The position numbers were made by a program, and so were the translations under genes. A stretch of 64,000 nt of DNA from Pontederia crassipes (lineage: Eukaryota > Streptophyta > Magnoliopsida > Commelinales > Pontederiaceae): contig CM060194.1 in the NCBI GenBank assembly GCA_030549335.1, forward strand, positions 34,120,171-34,184,170, given 5' to 3'. This document shows positions 1 to 12,600 of the stretch, piece by piece (position 1 is the stretch's first letter; every line of letters begins with the position of its first letter). Under the pieces are notes generated by a model that saw only the letters and a program-made list of their open reading frames with translations, was not told the origin of the DNA and ran no database searches.

Positions 1-351
1 GCAACTGTAGTTTCATTAGTAAAATTCACAATAAAAGTGCCCTTCAGTAACACCTTGTTTTAGTATAGTGGACATAAGAAAACAAAAAGATAAAATTCAG
101 AAGGACGCCCATAAAATACGTGCAATCTCTACCTTAAATTGAGATGACAACCGAAACAGCAATAAGTCCATTGATTACATAGAGTAAATGTACATGTGTA
201 TATGTGTATGCTATCTCTATACCTGGCAATATGATTAGTAAACATTAGTAAACAATCTGTTCTTCCTCAGTTGTTTCATAAACTTTTTTTCTTTCCTTAT
301 ACAATTTTGTATCACTGAAATTTTTTATGATTTGCAAATAATGCAGTCATT
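1..351. other. AT-rich flank, no gene seen
   Basis: I see no open frame, RNA gene or clear repeat here. It lies directly upstream of the CACTA-type pseudogene and probably belongs to the same mobile element as leader or intron sequence. No transposon terminus of the CACTA type is visible in it. Confidence 0.4.
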
Positions 352-1835
352 ATGTCATACTTGAACGATCGTCGATGGATGTACAAAAGAAATAATCCTG
401 ATCGTAGAGGCTTGACACAAGAATTTATAAATGGCGTTGACTATTATGTTCCTGTGGCTTGTCAATCTTTACAATATCAGCAGGAGGGAACAATTAGGTG
501 TCCTTGTTTGAAATGTGCTAGCACAAAGTTACAGACGATAGAGACTATCAAAATTCACTTATATAGAAAGGGTTTCAAACCCAATTATTGGCAATGGGAT
601 GATTTAGGCGAAGGAGCGCCTTCGACAAGCGTCCCAAATCCAGGTCTTCATTTTGTGAATCCTGAACCAACATTTGCTTCGCGATATGAACAGTTAGTTT
701 ATGACGCAGCTGCAACTGAGTATGGCAATATTAGATTTGAGCAGAATGAAGAGGCACCAAATCCAGAAGTAAGAGATTTTTATGACTTACTAAACGCATC
801 GAGCCAACCCTTATGGCCTGGGTGTGAAAGTCATTCGGAACTATCACTTGCTGTTAGATTGTTGAATCTGAAAGCCTCAGAAAAAATGTGGAAGGCTTTT
901 AACTCTCAGTGCTCGAAGAGATTGTCCGCGATGCTTTTTGAAGCTCGAGCTGACGGAGAACGACCCAATTGGATCCCCGAGGCCGTTTGGATCGATTTGC
1001 TAGGAAAGTGGTCCACCGAGGAGTACAAATTGAAATGCGAAAAAGCAAAAATCAGTCGAGAGTCCGACTAGGGAGCGTGCTTGCATTCGGGCGGATGTGT
1101 ATCCACGAGCACGATTGCTAAGAAAAAGGGTAAGGTCTTTCTCCGAACTCAGGATGAAATATTATACTTTAAGAAAATGGTAAGTGTCGAGAGAATATTA
1201 TACTTTAAGTTGCAAATTTTAAAATATTATCTCATTGTAGGAGAAAGAGACGGGTAGACCACCTACTCAGGACGAAACATTTCTCTGAACCCATCAGAAG
1301 AAGAACAAAGAATGGATTTCGGGTTATGCCCGGGAGACATATGTATGTAAATTTTTGTGCCTTTATTTTTTTTCTAAATTGCAAGTTAATAGTTAATTAA
1401 CAAAACTTTGAAGTCGATCACCTAGTCGTCGTTTGTAGTTAATTATTTTTGCCACCTCTTTGTATTTTCTTTATATTTCAAGAGTCTTATAAAACAAAAG
1501 AAGTTGATCATATTACGCAAGCCACGCAGGAGGGGACCACACCGTTGACCCCAAGACAACTTTGGACGGACCACGTCGGCGTGAAGAAGGGTCGCATTTA
1601 TGGTCTCGAATCTTCTGTAAGTGACACATATATTGGATATGGTCGACGAACTACTTCAGGTTCATCTCCTTCTGGTATGCAAGAAATTATCGATCAGGTG
1701 ACCATGAAGATTAGGGAAGAGGTCAAAAAGGAATTCGAAGAACGTGAATGCCGTAACAGGCTTGAAATGAAGAAAATGATGCGTGCCTTCATGCGTGGCG
1801 AATTGAACGACGACGACGCCGAGGTAGATTCATAA
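352..1835 (+). pseudogene. Broken CACTA (En/Spm) transposase-associated gene with a Transposase_24-like C-terminus
   Basis: Three exons can be traced: 352-1179 (donor GTAAGT), 1241-1342 (donor GTATGT) and 1483-1835. The N-terminus, with its RRWMYKR start, a Cys-x-Cys-x2-Cys cluster (RCPCLKC) and an IHLYRKGF stretch, fits the plant transposase-associated domain found with CACTA elements. The middle (EAPNPEVRDFYDLL) and the end (LTPRQLWTDHVG, then a charged helix) fit the plant Transposase_24 (PF03004) family, which is common in CACTA elements. The gene is not functional as it stands: a TAG at 1069-1071 interrupts a frame that clearly continues (GACLHSGGCVS), and a TGA at 1286-1288 interrupts exon 2. 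A catalytic TNP2-type transposase is not visible nearby. Family assignment is from motif memory; the stops are seen directly. Confidence 0.75.
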
Positions 1836-2529
1836 TACATAATTATTTTTGGAATTTGCTTTAATCTGTAGGTTCATTGTACTCATTAGATTCATATGCA
1901 CTTTGACATCAACATGGGTACTAACTTAGATTTTACTCTTCATCACTTTCAGTTAAATCTGTAGACTTTCAAAGTTTTCATCGAAAATGGAGTGTAGACA
2001 GCTGGATCATGTAAATGTCAGTACTTAGTATTCTTAAATATACTTGTAGTTTATGTTTCCTATTTTTTCCTGATTGGCCATGAACTTCAACATACTTCCT
2101 GATCACCGCATGAAATCATAGGAAAAAAACTTAGCAACCTTATTTTAATGATAACTTTGGCATTTTGGATTTAAATGTTAATGATGATTAAAACTCATAT
2201 GCCTCTTTCTATTATTTTGGATGATTATGTTCGATTTTGCTTCAATTTTGAGATTCGGCGTTAGCTTATTAGTTTACGCATCTTTTATTGAATTTATCAA
2301 ATTATGTTGATGTTAGATTCAAATTATGTTTTTATATTTTAGATTTTAGATTCAAATTAGTGCGCACTTCAGATTTTGCTCTTCAACACTTAAGAGGAAG
2401 AATACGAAGAAGAAGAGAAAGGATGTGAAGTTTCAACGGAAACTTCGCAAGGTATGGAACTATGGTAGATTCTTCCTACAATCATGATTTTAGACTCGAA
2501 GCATGTCCTAGTTTATGCCTAGTATTAGT
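1836..2529. other. AT-rich spacer
   Basis: No gene, RNA or well-defined repeat is recognised. Short AT-rich runs resembling each other (for example around 2310-2350) are too degenerate to call. It probably belongs to the mobile element carrying the upstream pseudogene. Confidence 0.35.
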
Positions 2530-2944
2530 CCTTTGATTTATGATGACTCTGGATACCGGCCGTCGCCGAAAAAGTCGAATGGAACGCGAATCGCGCGCCT
2601 GCGCAATTCTGCATAAGAGGAACCCGGCCCGAGCAGGTCCATACACGGGCTGAGTTTGATGGAACTCGTCCAAGTCCGCCATTGTCGTGAGCACGAAGCT
2701 CTACAATGAAGAAGAACTCGGCCCGGATTGATGATGACCCGGCCCAGGCAGTTCCACGACGAAGCCGCGCTCGGCCGCGACTTCTGTCGAGCGATCGATC
2801 GATTCGTCGAATCAACTGACGGAGCTACTAGGTATGAACCTGGCCCGGGCCATGTCTTGATTTTCCTCCGATGATGCCTTTACGAACTCGGCCCGGGTTT
2901 CACCCAACTCGGCCCGGGTTTCACCCAACTCGGCCCGGGTTTCA
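2530..2944. repeat. GC-rich island with a repeated CTCGGCCCGG motif and a 21-bp tandem array
   Basis: This is a GC-rich block between AT-rich flanks. A degenerate motif, CTCGGCCCGGG or close variants, recurs near 2620, 2720, 2740, 2845 and 2885. It ends in a nearly perfect tandem array of 21-bp units at 2885-2905, 2906-2926 and 2927-2944. The small open frames it contains on the minus strand look like by-products of base composition. Its role is unknown; it could be the start of the LTR-like fragment that follows. Confidence 0.6.
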
Positions 2945-2959
2945 AAGTGATTAAGTTGA

Positions 2960-4446
2960 TTTTATAATCCTTTGATCCCTGATTACGTACCTAATTCAAA
3001 TCTTGATGATGATTATTATGCTATTAAGGCTCCTGATTCATGTACGTAATCATAATCTATGTCATGATGATGATTATGCTTATTATCACTTTATGATGAT
3101 CTAATTTAGATCCAATCATATCTATGACGACATTGATCCATATCCATCGATTTTGATCTATTTTATGATAATGATGATTATGATGTTCATATATTATGAT
3201 TTCTCTCTATGATCCTATAGCACTGATTAATTTTTATATAATTATGATAATGATTAGGACCCTTGATCCGTATGATTCGTTGATTCTTATTATGATGACC
3301 AAATCTTAATCATGATCCTTATGTCCTAATGAAAGATAAATTAAAAGCTGCAAGATAAAAGATGAAAAATTTTAAATGGAGAGCTCTTTTTATGATGGAT
3401 TGGTGACGATCAGTTATGGGCTGACTTCGATCAATGATGGGCTGACTACAGTCAATTATGGACTGACGTTGCCAGTTATGATGATGATGGACGGGTTGAG
3501 GCAGGCCTCCCCATGGGTTGAAACATACTCCACTATAAGCCAGAGATGAATAATAAGATGATGAAGAAGATGAAACATATTAATAATGAAATCCCTTCAT
3601 GATGATTAGTGGCTCTTGTCATTCCTATGATGATCTTTTCATGATCTCTTGATCTATTATTAATATGATTTAATAGAAGATGATACAATTCATGATTTTT
3701 TATCTTCATACAATTATCTCTTTTGAATCTTTATATGATGATGACCTTATAATCATGATGATCGACGCTTGTCATTCTATGATGATTTATTATGATTTAT
3801 CATGATTGATCTTATGATCCTAAGAATATGACATCTTGATCTATGAAATTCTTATGATCTTAGTGATCTCCTATCCATATGACACGTTACAAGAATCCTT
3901 TTTATTTATATCATGATGATGTCTATTTTGTTTCTATATGATGATGATGATGATGTCTTTATGATTCTTGTCTAGTATCATAATTTTATGATCATTTCTA
4001 TGTTACTTTGATACTGAGTTGCAAAACTCATAGGGAGGTTTCTCCCCTGCATGTTCTTAAATGCAGGACCAGATCTTAATGATGAAGGTGACCAACGGTG
4101 ATAAATCGAGCTCGTAGGTGGCTGCACATGGTATTTTGAGTCATTTAGTTTGATGTACTAGCTTTTCTTTGGACTCATATGAAATTCTTTTTCAGTCTTT
4201 CGCATACCAAGATGTCACACTCTTTTATTATTTAATGATGTTTAAGTCTTCCATTTTTATTGATATTGAGTTGACTAGTCATAGTCATATTTTTTGTCAA
4301 TATGATGTACACGTAAGGATGATCCGTAGCGTCTTTGAAGCGTATTCTGCCACGTGATGAGATGTGATTTGAGAGCGTTACAAATGTGGCACAAAATAAG
4401 TCCAAATACGACGTGGTAAGAGCGTGAAATTTCGAGGCGTTACCTA
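2960..4446 (+). repeat. Degenerate LTR-like fragment, copy A (GATGAT-rich)
   Basis: The segment is dominated by degenerate GATGAT runs and ends in a series of landmarks shared, in the same order, with 20790-21688: an AGGGAGGTTTCTCCCC foldback near 4032, ATCGAGCTCGT near 4105, TGTACACGTAAG near 4306 and a terminal GGCGTTAC near 4437. An end of the form GGGGCGTTACA is common in plant Ty3/gypsy-type LTRs, so I infer LTR remnants. No internal coding region or matching partner LTR is present next to it. Confidence 0.5.
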
Positions 4447-4589
4447 CAATACCATTGCAATACAAACTTGGAATGAAAAGAGCAAGTGCAGAAAGGAAAT
4501 GCTATTTATTATATAGCATAATGCATCTAATAACCATGTTACATGGAGGATTCTATTTGCAATGTTTGGCGTGAGTGTTTAGTTCAAGA

Positions 4590-5320
4590 ACTTTTTCTAC
4601 TCAACATTAAAAAAAATGTCCACGACTTTTCTGTTCGAAAGGCAAGTGAGTTGAAATTTGGATAGTTTAGTTCTTTGCAGAAAGCAAGAACGAGCTAAAT
4701 AATTTAATTTTATAGGCCTACTTTTAGGTCTATGTATATTTATTTATTACATTATATAGTTATACAATTTTTTTTAGTTTTAATAATAAATAAATATCAA
4801 TAATTAAATGGATTTTATTTATTAGAAATAAATAACTTAATTGTATTTATTACTGATTATAGTCTAATTAGTATTAGTAAAATAAATTCGATTAATAATT
4901 AAATGGAACTAACAACAACTTAAAAATCAGAACTATACATAATAATTATATTTACCATATTACAATAGAATTGCTAATTATGATAAATATTATTTAATAT
5001 TGAATCTTATTATGATATTAATTAATATTGTGTGCCACAAAAAAATTTTAATGCTAACAGATTTTTTTAATTAAATTTAAAATATTTTCTTTCATTACAT
5101 TATTTGGTATCAATAACAGTATAATTATTGTACATGAGACTTTATGAATAAAGATAATTTGATATTATTCATTAACTATTTTATTAATCTAAGTATATCA
5201 TTATATAATACTTTTTATTCAAATATATATTTTACATACATTATAATATTAATTATATATTAGTAATAATAAATGATATTTTTAGTTCTTACTTTTCATC
5301 CAAACAATCATTAAAATTTT
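4590..5320 (-). repeat. AT-rich dispersed element, copy 1
   Basis: The reverse complement of this block matches 29885-30790. Both begin with a GTTTGxATxAAAAxTAAGAACTAA-type border (here near 5310 read leftwards), continue as AT-rich filler, and end with a CTAAAAGTAG block followed by a TTCTTGCT...AAGAACT block. No coding capacity is seen. It is probably a non-autonomous DNA element, but terminal repeats and target duplications could not be defined. Confidence 0.5.
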
Positions 5321-5604
5321 AATTTCTTGCATTCAAATAGTACCATTAGAAATTACAACTTATGTGGGCCCAGCATATACAATGGTATTAAAATGGTATA
5401 ATAGCATAAATTATTATTAATGTATATCAAGGAAACAGCTATGTAATTCCAGTGTCTTCAGCATTAGAGAAAGGTAGACCTTTGATACATGGATGAATTG
5501 TCCGTCAATTTTCGGTGCAATAATTAGACGGTCATTTAACTTCGATTTGTAATTAAATTATTCTTTTTTTTTGCACGCGTTATCCTCTCGCTGCAAGAAA
5601 AGGT

Positions 5605-5950
5605 AATAAATATATAAAATAATAAAAAAGATAAGGCTGCCGCCTCTCGTCAAAGCTAGAGTAGGGGGTCGCCCCCCTTCCCCTCTCTTTTTTGACGCTG
5701 GAGAGAAGGGAAGGGGCATCGGTCCCCCTCTATGCGAGCTCGCACAAAGGAGGGACAACGCACTCATTTTCCTCTCTCGCGTGCTCGCCAACGCACGAAA
5801 GAGGAAAAGGGAGACGTCGACGAGCTCGTATAGAGGGGCGACATCCTTTTTGCTCTCTCAAGTGCTTTACCGGAGAGAGGATGTCGGGCCCCTTTATGCG
5901 ACACGGCTATTACTTTTTTATTTTTTATTAATTTTTAATATTATTTTATT
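5605..5950. repeat. Foldback element with a GC-rich hairpin core
   Basis: The outer arms are AT-rich and inverted: AATAAATATATAAAATAATA at the left end pairs imperfectly with the AT-rich run at about 5905-5960. The core has alternating direct and inverted modules such as GAGAGAAGGGAAGGGGCATC, CCCCTCTATGCGAGCTCG and CGAGCTCGTATAGAGGGG. Overlapping open frames on both strands come from this symmetry, so I do not call a gene. It could be a MITE or an internally rearranged DNA element; no target duplication was found. Confidence 0.45.
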
Positions 5951-6116
5951 ATATATATTTATATTAATTTGTTTTTTACGTCACAATAACAGCGTAATTG
6001 GGGAACTAATTTTGGCGGTCAGGAGAACGATGCGGACAAGAAAAATAAAATTCGAGAATAATCTAATTATAAACTAAAATTTATCGACCCTAATGCGCCC
6101 ACAACATCATCGCTTC

Positions 6117-6159
6117 ATATATATCTATATATATATATATATATATATACATATATATA
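6117..6159. repeat. (TA)n microsatellite
   Basis: Nearly pure TA dinucleotide run, broken by a few C bases, in the AT-rich region upstream of the first host gene. Confidence 0.9.
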
Positions 6160-6685
6160 AGTTAAAATCTACTAATTAAAGAATACTACAACATAATGTT
6201 TTAGTATTATAATAAATGAATAATAATTTTAAAAATAAATTATTTAACTATTTAAATAACTTTATATCATTTTAAGGATTGGATCCCAATGGACCTTATA
6301 TTGTCAGCATGACTTTATATTGTCACCTTCTCCGAATAGATCTTGGTGATGCTTGTAGCTTAATTTTTTTAGAAAAGAAATATGAACTAGAATATATTAT
6401 TCTTATTTATTTCAATAATAAATTATTCTTTTGATTTTTATTGTGTTTTGGATTGAAAATGAACATTTGATCCATGGGTCGCGGGGTAGAAAAGCTCCCT
6501 TGGTCTAACCAGCTTTGGGACGAGTTGGTTCGGCTGCTCACCGGTTCATCGGTTGCTGGCTCGATTTATTTATTTGCTCAAGCTCAACGTCTCCGTCTTC
6601 CCCTACCATTTCTCTTGTCATAATTAAAACAAGTTCTCGAACCCTCGAGTCGCCACTGTTCGCCACCGCTTTCCTTCCGGTAACG

Positions 6686-9600
6686 ATGGCGGCTCGGGCG
6701 GCACTCACGGCCGCGGCTTCCACCTTCTCCCGCTCCACCGCTGCGTCTCCGGCGTCTAGACTCATCTCTCGGCGTGGTCTTGCTGGCGGCGGAGGTCCGT
6801 TTCCAAATCTGATTCCCCCCTTTTTGATGTATTTGATGTCCGTTTCCGAACTTCTATCTTGGGGATCTCGATGCGTTCGCGCCCCTTCCTCCCTGCTCTC
6901 GATTGTATCTGTTGTCGCCGCTTGCTGTATGTGGACCTTATGTTTCCCCATGATCAGCTACTGTGACGTTGTTCGATTTTTCTACGTATTCGCTGTGGAT
7001 TTTTCCATTTCGAGGAATATCAACTATTTCCTGTGATGTCATGTTGTCATTACCCTGGAATTTCTGTAAAGATTTGATATTGCTATTAAGATCTTGAAAA
7101 ATTGTGTGGATTCATTCCCCGTATGGATCAACATGTGATCTCACACTGTTAAATATATAGATGCTGATGTATCTATGTCCGTAAATTCAATGCTCATTGA
7201 AAAACTTTTGTTTGGTTGGAGATGTGGTCTGTTTGGTTGAAAACTTGAAATAGTAGTACCGGAAAGGAATCTAATAGAAGGGAAGGGAAACAGAGACAAG
7301 GGTGAAAGTATTCACCCTGTCTGAATGAAGCATGGAGGGGAGGGAATAAGAGTTAAGTAATAATTTTCTTTGGATAAACATGTTTTTCATATATGTATTT
7401 ATAATTTAGCTAGATATGGTTAAAACAGGAAATATGCAGTTATTAGTTTTTTTTTCCTCATTTCCTTCACATTTTGGGGTTGAAAAGAAATGGAGTGTTG
7501 GACGGGAATGGGGGAGACTTTCCTCTCGGGAAATGAGTTCTCCTCTCTTTCCTTTCCTGTCATTTGCCCTCCTTTCACCCCAACCAAACGGACCTTAATG
7601 TTAAAGAAAGGGAAGGGAAAGAGGGATGGAAATGAGAGAGGACGAAGGTGAAATGACATGACTATATGGAAGGAAATGGAATAAAAGTTTAACTGATAAA
7701 TTTATTTAGATAATTATATTTGTATTTGTATATAGTTTATAATGTTAGAGATGGAAATTTGTGTCAATTAAATCTTCAGAGTTGAAACTTGAAAGAAAAA
7801 TGGAATGATTTTTTTAGTATGAAGGATGAGAGCCAAAGGCCCCATCCATGTTTCTTTTTTTATTTATTAAGTCATATGTTACAGTAGAGATTACAATGAT
7901 AGCATGAAACCGATGCTCACTCACTCAATAGCTGGTATGCATCCGCTGTAATGTTATCCACATAGCAGTGTTTGCCCCGAAAGATACAATTATTGTGTTG
8001 GTACCGGATGGACCACATGAAGGTTAGTGGCGCAGTGCACCAATATTGTGAGATGTAGCAGGTGTAGACTTACCCTTCTCTGGATCAGAAAACTGGAATG
8101 TTGGACGAGAATGGAGGGAAAAGGATTCCCCAATATTACAAATTCAACCACAGAGTTGAACTTTTTTCTCTTCCCCATCCTTTAACTTCCTTTCACCCCC
8201 AACCAAACAGGACAAATGAAAAAGTTGAAAAAGAGAGCGATGGAGGGGAGTTGGCTAAGCTGCTTAAAAGGTTTTGCTCGATAATTACACAGAACAACAA
8301 AAAGAGAAGTCGTATTAAGTGGATATAATTTATAGGCTGGAACTTCACTGGGGATAGCATGGTTTCTGTGCATTTGGATTTCCAAACTACAAATTTCAAC
8401 TGTTCTTTATGTTGAAACCTCCAGTTGACTACAAGTCAAAGAAAGGAATAAGCGTAGAAAGCTAAACCACAAATCACAGGCCAAATATGAATATCAACTA
8501 TGTAGCCACTTAGAATATTTTTTTTTTTTGAGAGGTAAAAAGGATGATTAACAACTTGTTAATCATCCATGCTCTATTTCAACTGATAATCGAGAAAGCT
8601 ACATCATTTGTGATGCTACACACACGCAGCACAAAGGTATACATAACACCAGAAGAGCAACAACAACAACAACAACAACAAAGCCTTATCCCACTAGGTG
8701 GGGTCGGCTACATGGATCATACGACGAATTCGTTGTTCCATGTTCATGAGATTCGACAGGGTTTTACGCTGGCTGTCGGGGCCTAACACAACCCTCCTCC
8801 TTTATCCGGGCTTGGGACCGGCTATAAAACATAAGCGGAATTTTATAACAAAATTTACATCAGGACAAATAATTATAACAACTCGGTGCATAGATATCAT
8901 AAACTAGAGTCTGGCATTACAAATTCACGTGCTAACTGTGGGTTGGACAGAGAAGAAGTTAAGTAAAATCCCCAAAAGTACAATTTTCTATGTTCTACTT
9001 GATTGTGGCCAAAGATTCAGTTCAAATAGAGCCTGAAAAGAAGAATAAAATAACCTGGAGACCCGATGTTCAAGACTATATGTGAGTATCTGTGAACACA
9101 CACACTTAGCCTAATAGTCATGGATCACAAAATAATAGAGAAACATGAAGTTAATAAGAAGATTGTTACGAAGACAGCCTCACGGACATCAAAAAGCCAA
9201 GTCATGGACCAGTGCATAAAGGATCACAGATTCCTTACTAGTTAAGTATCATATATCTGAATTGTTAAAAAAAATGTAATTAATATACTCTATTTGTCTT
9301 ACTACTATCTTTGTGCAGCCTAATTCCATTCTGATGCTAATCAAATCAGTCAAAGAATTTCAAAGGCACCTATGTGACTTTTTTAGAACGGAGTAAAAAA
9401 GGAGTTGTTTAGTAAACATCATTATCAAGTAGTAAATTGAGATACAACACATCAAGAAGCAGCATCTCATCTCAAAGTAAATATATACTGAGAGGTGAAG
9501 ATGAATAGAACATTTCTAGGGAAATTAAAACCATTGCCTTTTGCCAAAGTTAATTGACATAACAGAAAATTATCCTGCCCCCTCAAAATTGCACTAAATC

Positions 9601-12600
9601 TGGTACAAACCTCATGTACCAGTAAGGAAGGATCATATCATATACATGTGAAACTAACGGAACCATTAAGCATTGAATGAGAGTATTCAACTTTTTGATG
9701 TATACAAACATATGATATGATTTATGATACAGAAAGATGAAATGCGAAGGGGCACCACCTACTTCTTATAATGAGGGGCATCTCGATCTAGGCGAGCAAG
9801 TGTTCCTGCTAATATGGAGACCTTTTCACCTACCAGAAGAGCAAAAAGATGTAAAACTGTAAAAGGCCGCAGCCCAGACTAACAATTAATAAAAGCGGCT
9901 CCAGTCCTGACTAGAATGTTTGTATGGGATGCAATATTTTCCGGGTAGCTCGGGGCTCCATTGAAAACAACTGCATTCTACTGCAACCAGATTGCCATTG
10001 TTGCAAAAATTTTCTCCATATCCCTTCGAGATCTTTATGTAGGCGTCTCAGAACGTCCACCTCTCCTGAAGATAGCTAAAATTCAAACTCAGTGGTTGCC
10101 GTGATGCACGAGATACCAAGCCCCTTCCAAACTGTGCTGTCTTACACCCAAAGAAAAGATGCTGCACATTTTCCACCGCCTCATGGCAAGTATTACATGT
10201 CGGAGAACCCAGTAATAAGACCAGACGGATAAGCCGCAGTGAGAACCCTGCCTCTTCTAACTTGCCACATGAAGATCTTGATCTTAAGGGGACCCTTTGC
10301 CGCCCAGATCTGCCTGCAATCCTTCTGGAAATCCTCATCAATATTGTCCCCCTGTCCCATAAGAAGCTGATAAACCGATCAGACCGAGAAAATATCACCT
10401 AGCCAAACCCCTTGTTCTTGACTTGTTGAGTTGAAGATGAGAAATCTATCGCAGAAGCTCGAGAAACTCAGAAGTTCTCTGATCAGAGAGGGCAGAGGTG
10501 AAACAGGGCACCCAGCAACCCTGGCCAGCATCCCTGGAGCATGTCCAGATTTCGCCCAGAATGGCATTGTTGTCATGGGCAATAGCAAAAATTCTAGGAA
10601 AACGATTGGACAATACTCCGGAAGGCTGCCAACTGTCCCTCCAGAATAAGTTGAGCCCGAACCAAATTGTGGCTTAAAAAGTGAACGATTCTTGAGTAAG
10701 ACTATCAAGACACCCCTCCAGAAAGTAGACACCCCACTGGACTGTGGAAAGCCTGAATCCTAGTTCTGCCTTGTACCATGATAAGCACTGATAACTTCGG
10801 ATAAGAGGCCACCACCATTCCCCATTATCTGGCAGCCCATCTTGCACAACAGCACCTCATTGAAATTTCGAAGGTCAAGAACACCCAGTCCTCCTTCCCC
10901 CTTTGGCTGACAGACGCTCTGCCAGTCCACCATGTGGATTGAGCGGCCACTATCATTTGATCCCTTCCAAAAGAAACTTCTGATGCTGTCTACCTGTCTC
11001 TGGACGTTCCGGGGCAGTAGCAAGTCAGACAAAAAAAAGGTGGGAAGAGCCGTGAGCACAGAGTTAAGCAGCACAACACGCCCAGCCATAGATAGCAGCC
11101 TTGCCTGCCAGCCCGCCAGTCTAGCCTCCATCCTGATAATGACTCGGTTCCAACCCTCGATTCTGATCAGCCCATCAGAGAGTGGGAAGCCAAGGTAGTT
11201 GATCGGCAGCGTTCCCACTGGAGTCGCAAGCTCAACAGAAATCCTGGCAGATTCCTCATTCGACATACCAGAAGGAAAGAATAAGGACTTTGAGTAGTTG
11301 ACAGCCAAACAGGATAATCTTCAAAGATTTTGAGCATAATGGCCAACTTCCTCGCCTCGCTAATTGAACCTTCGACAAAAAAGACAGTGTCGTCCACGTA
11401 TTTGTTGGCTGTATGGTTTCATTGTTGGCTGTAGATGTGAAACATGAAATGAGATCTGTCTTGACCAGGTCATATGTAATGCATGCCAAGGAATCCACAG
11501 AAATAACGAATAGGAGGGAGCCAAGGGGCAGCCCTGACGCACTCCCCTTTGAGGTTGAATCCAGCCCTCAGTGACCCTTCCATTCAGGAGGATAGAAAGG
11601 GATAAGGTAGTGATACATCTCTTCATCCACCTGACCCGTAATTCTGAGAATCCTCTTCTACGCAAAGACAGCCAAAGGAAATCCCAGTCAAGGGAGTAAT
11701 AGGCCTTCTCAAAATCGACCTTCCACATGAAACCCTTGTGCCCGTCTCAAAACTGATTGGACCAGCAGAATTAAACCATCTAAAACCTTGGCGATGAGAA
11801 GGTAAATTGCGTTTGAGAGTGTAATAGGGCGGTAATCCCTCAACTCCTCCGGCAAAGAATGCTTCGGAATGAGGAACATCAAGAAGCGGTTGAAAACCAT
11901 AACTTCTTTGTACTTTGTGTTTAACCATGACTCTGAATACTTTTATCCTTTACAATGCTATACAATGATGTTATCTGTATTCTGATTATATTAATCTCTT
12001 TTTTTTGTAGATCATCATGGACCTCCAAAAGTGAACTTCTGGCAAGACCCACTTAGTCCATCCAAATGGAAGGAAGAACATGTAAGTCACATACTTGAAG
12101 AATGACACAATTTCTTTCTATAACTCTTTGAGTTTTCAGGAATAAAGAAGCACACCTCAAAATAATTTCCTTTTGCTAGTTTTAACTTGATTTGGTAATT
12201 GGTTTACAAATATGTCATCCCAATGCTTCATTTTAACGTTTCTTTGGCAATATGAAGTTTGATACTTCTTTTTTGAAAAAGTAATCAGATCCAGCTTTTC
12301 CTGCCCTCTATGTTTCTTTTTTCATCATTTTTCAGTTCTAATCCTTTATGTTACAATTTCTCTGTCTTTCTTGATTATTTGATGTTTTTGGTTTATTCAT
12401 TCATAATGGAAATGTATCTTTTAATATCAGCCATTTGTTTTCCTATGAGGCTATGATCCATGATCCTTTCTTGTTGACATTTTTATATATTTTCTCGACT
12501 TAGCTGTGGTTACTTCCATATGTTAGTGCCAAGAATCTTGATTTGCCATTGTGGTGTCCTGTAGTTTGTGCTTGTCAGTCTCGCTGGTTGGGGTCTCCTT

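Noticed and set aside
5558-6077. Overlapping open frames on both strands
   Set aside because: They arise from the GC-rich foldback repeat and have low-complexity Arg/Gly/Ser composition.
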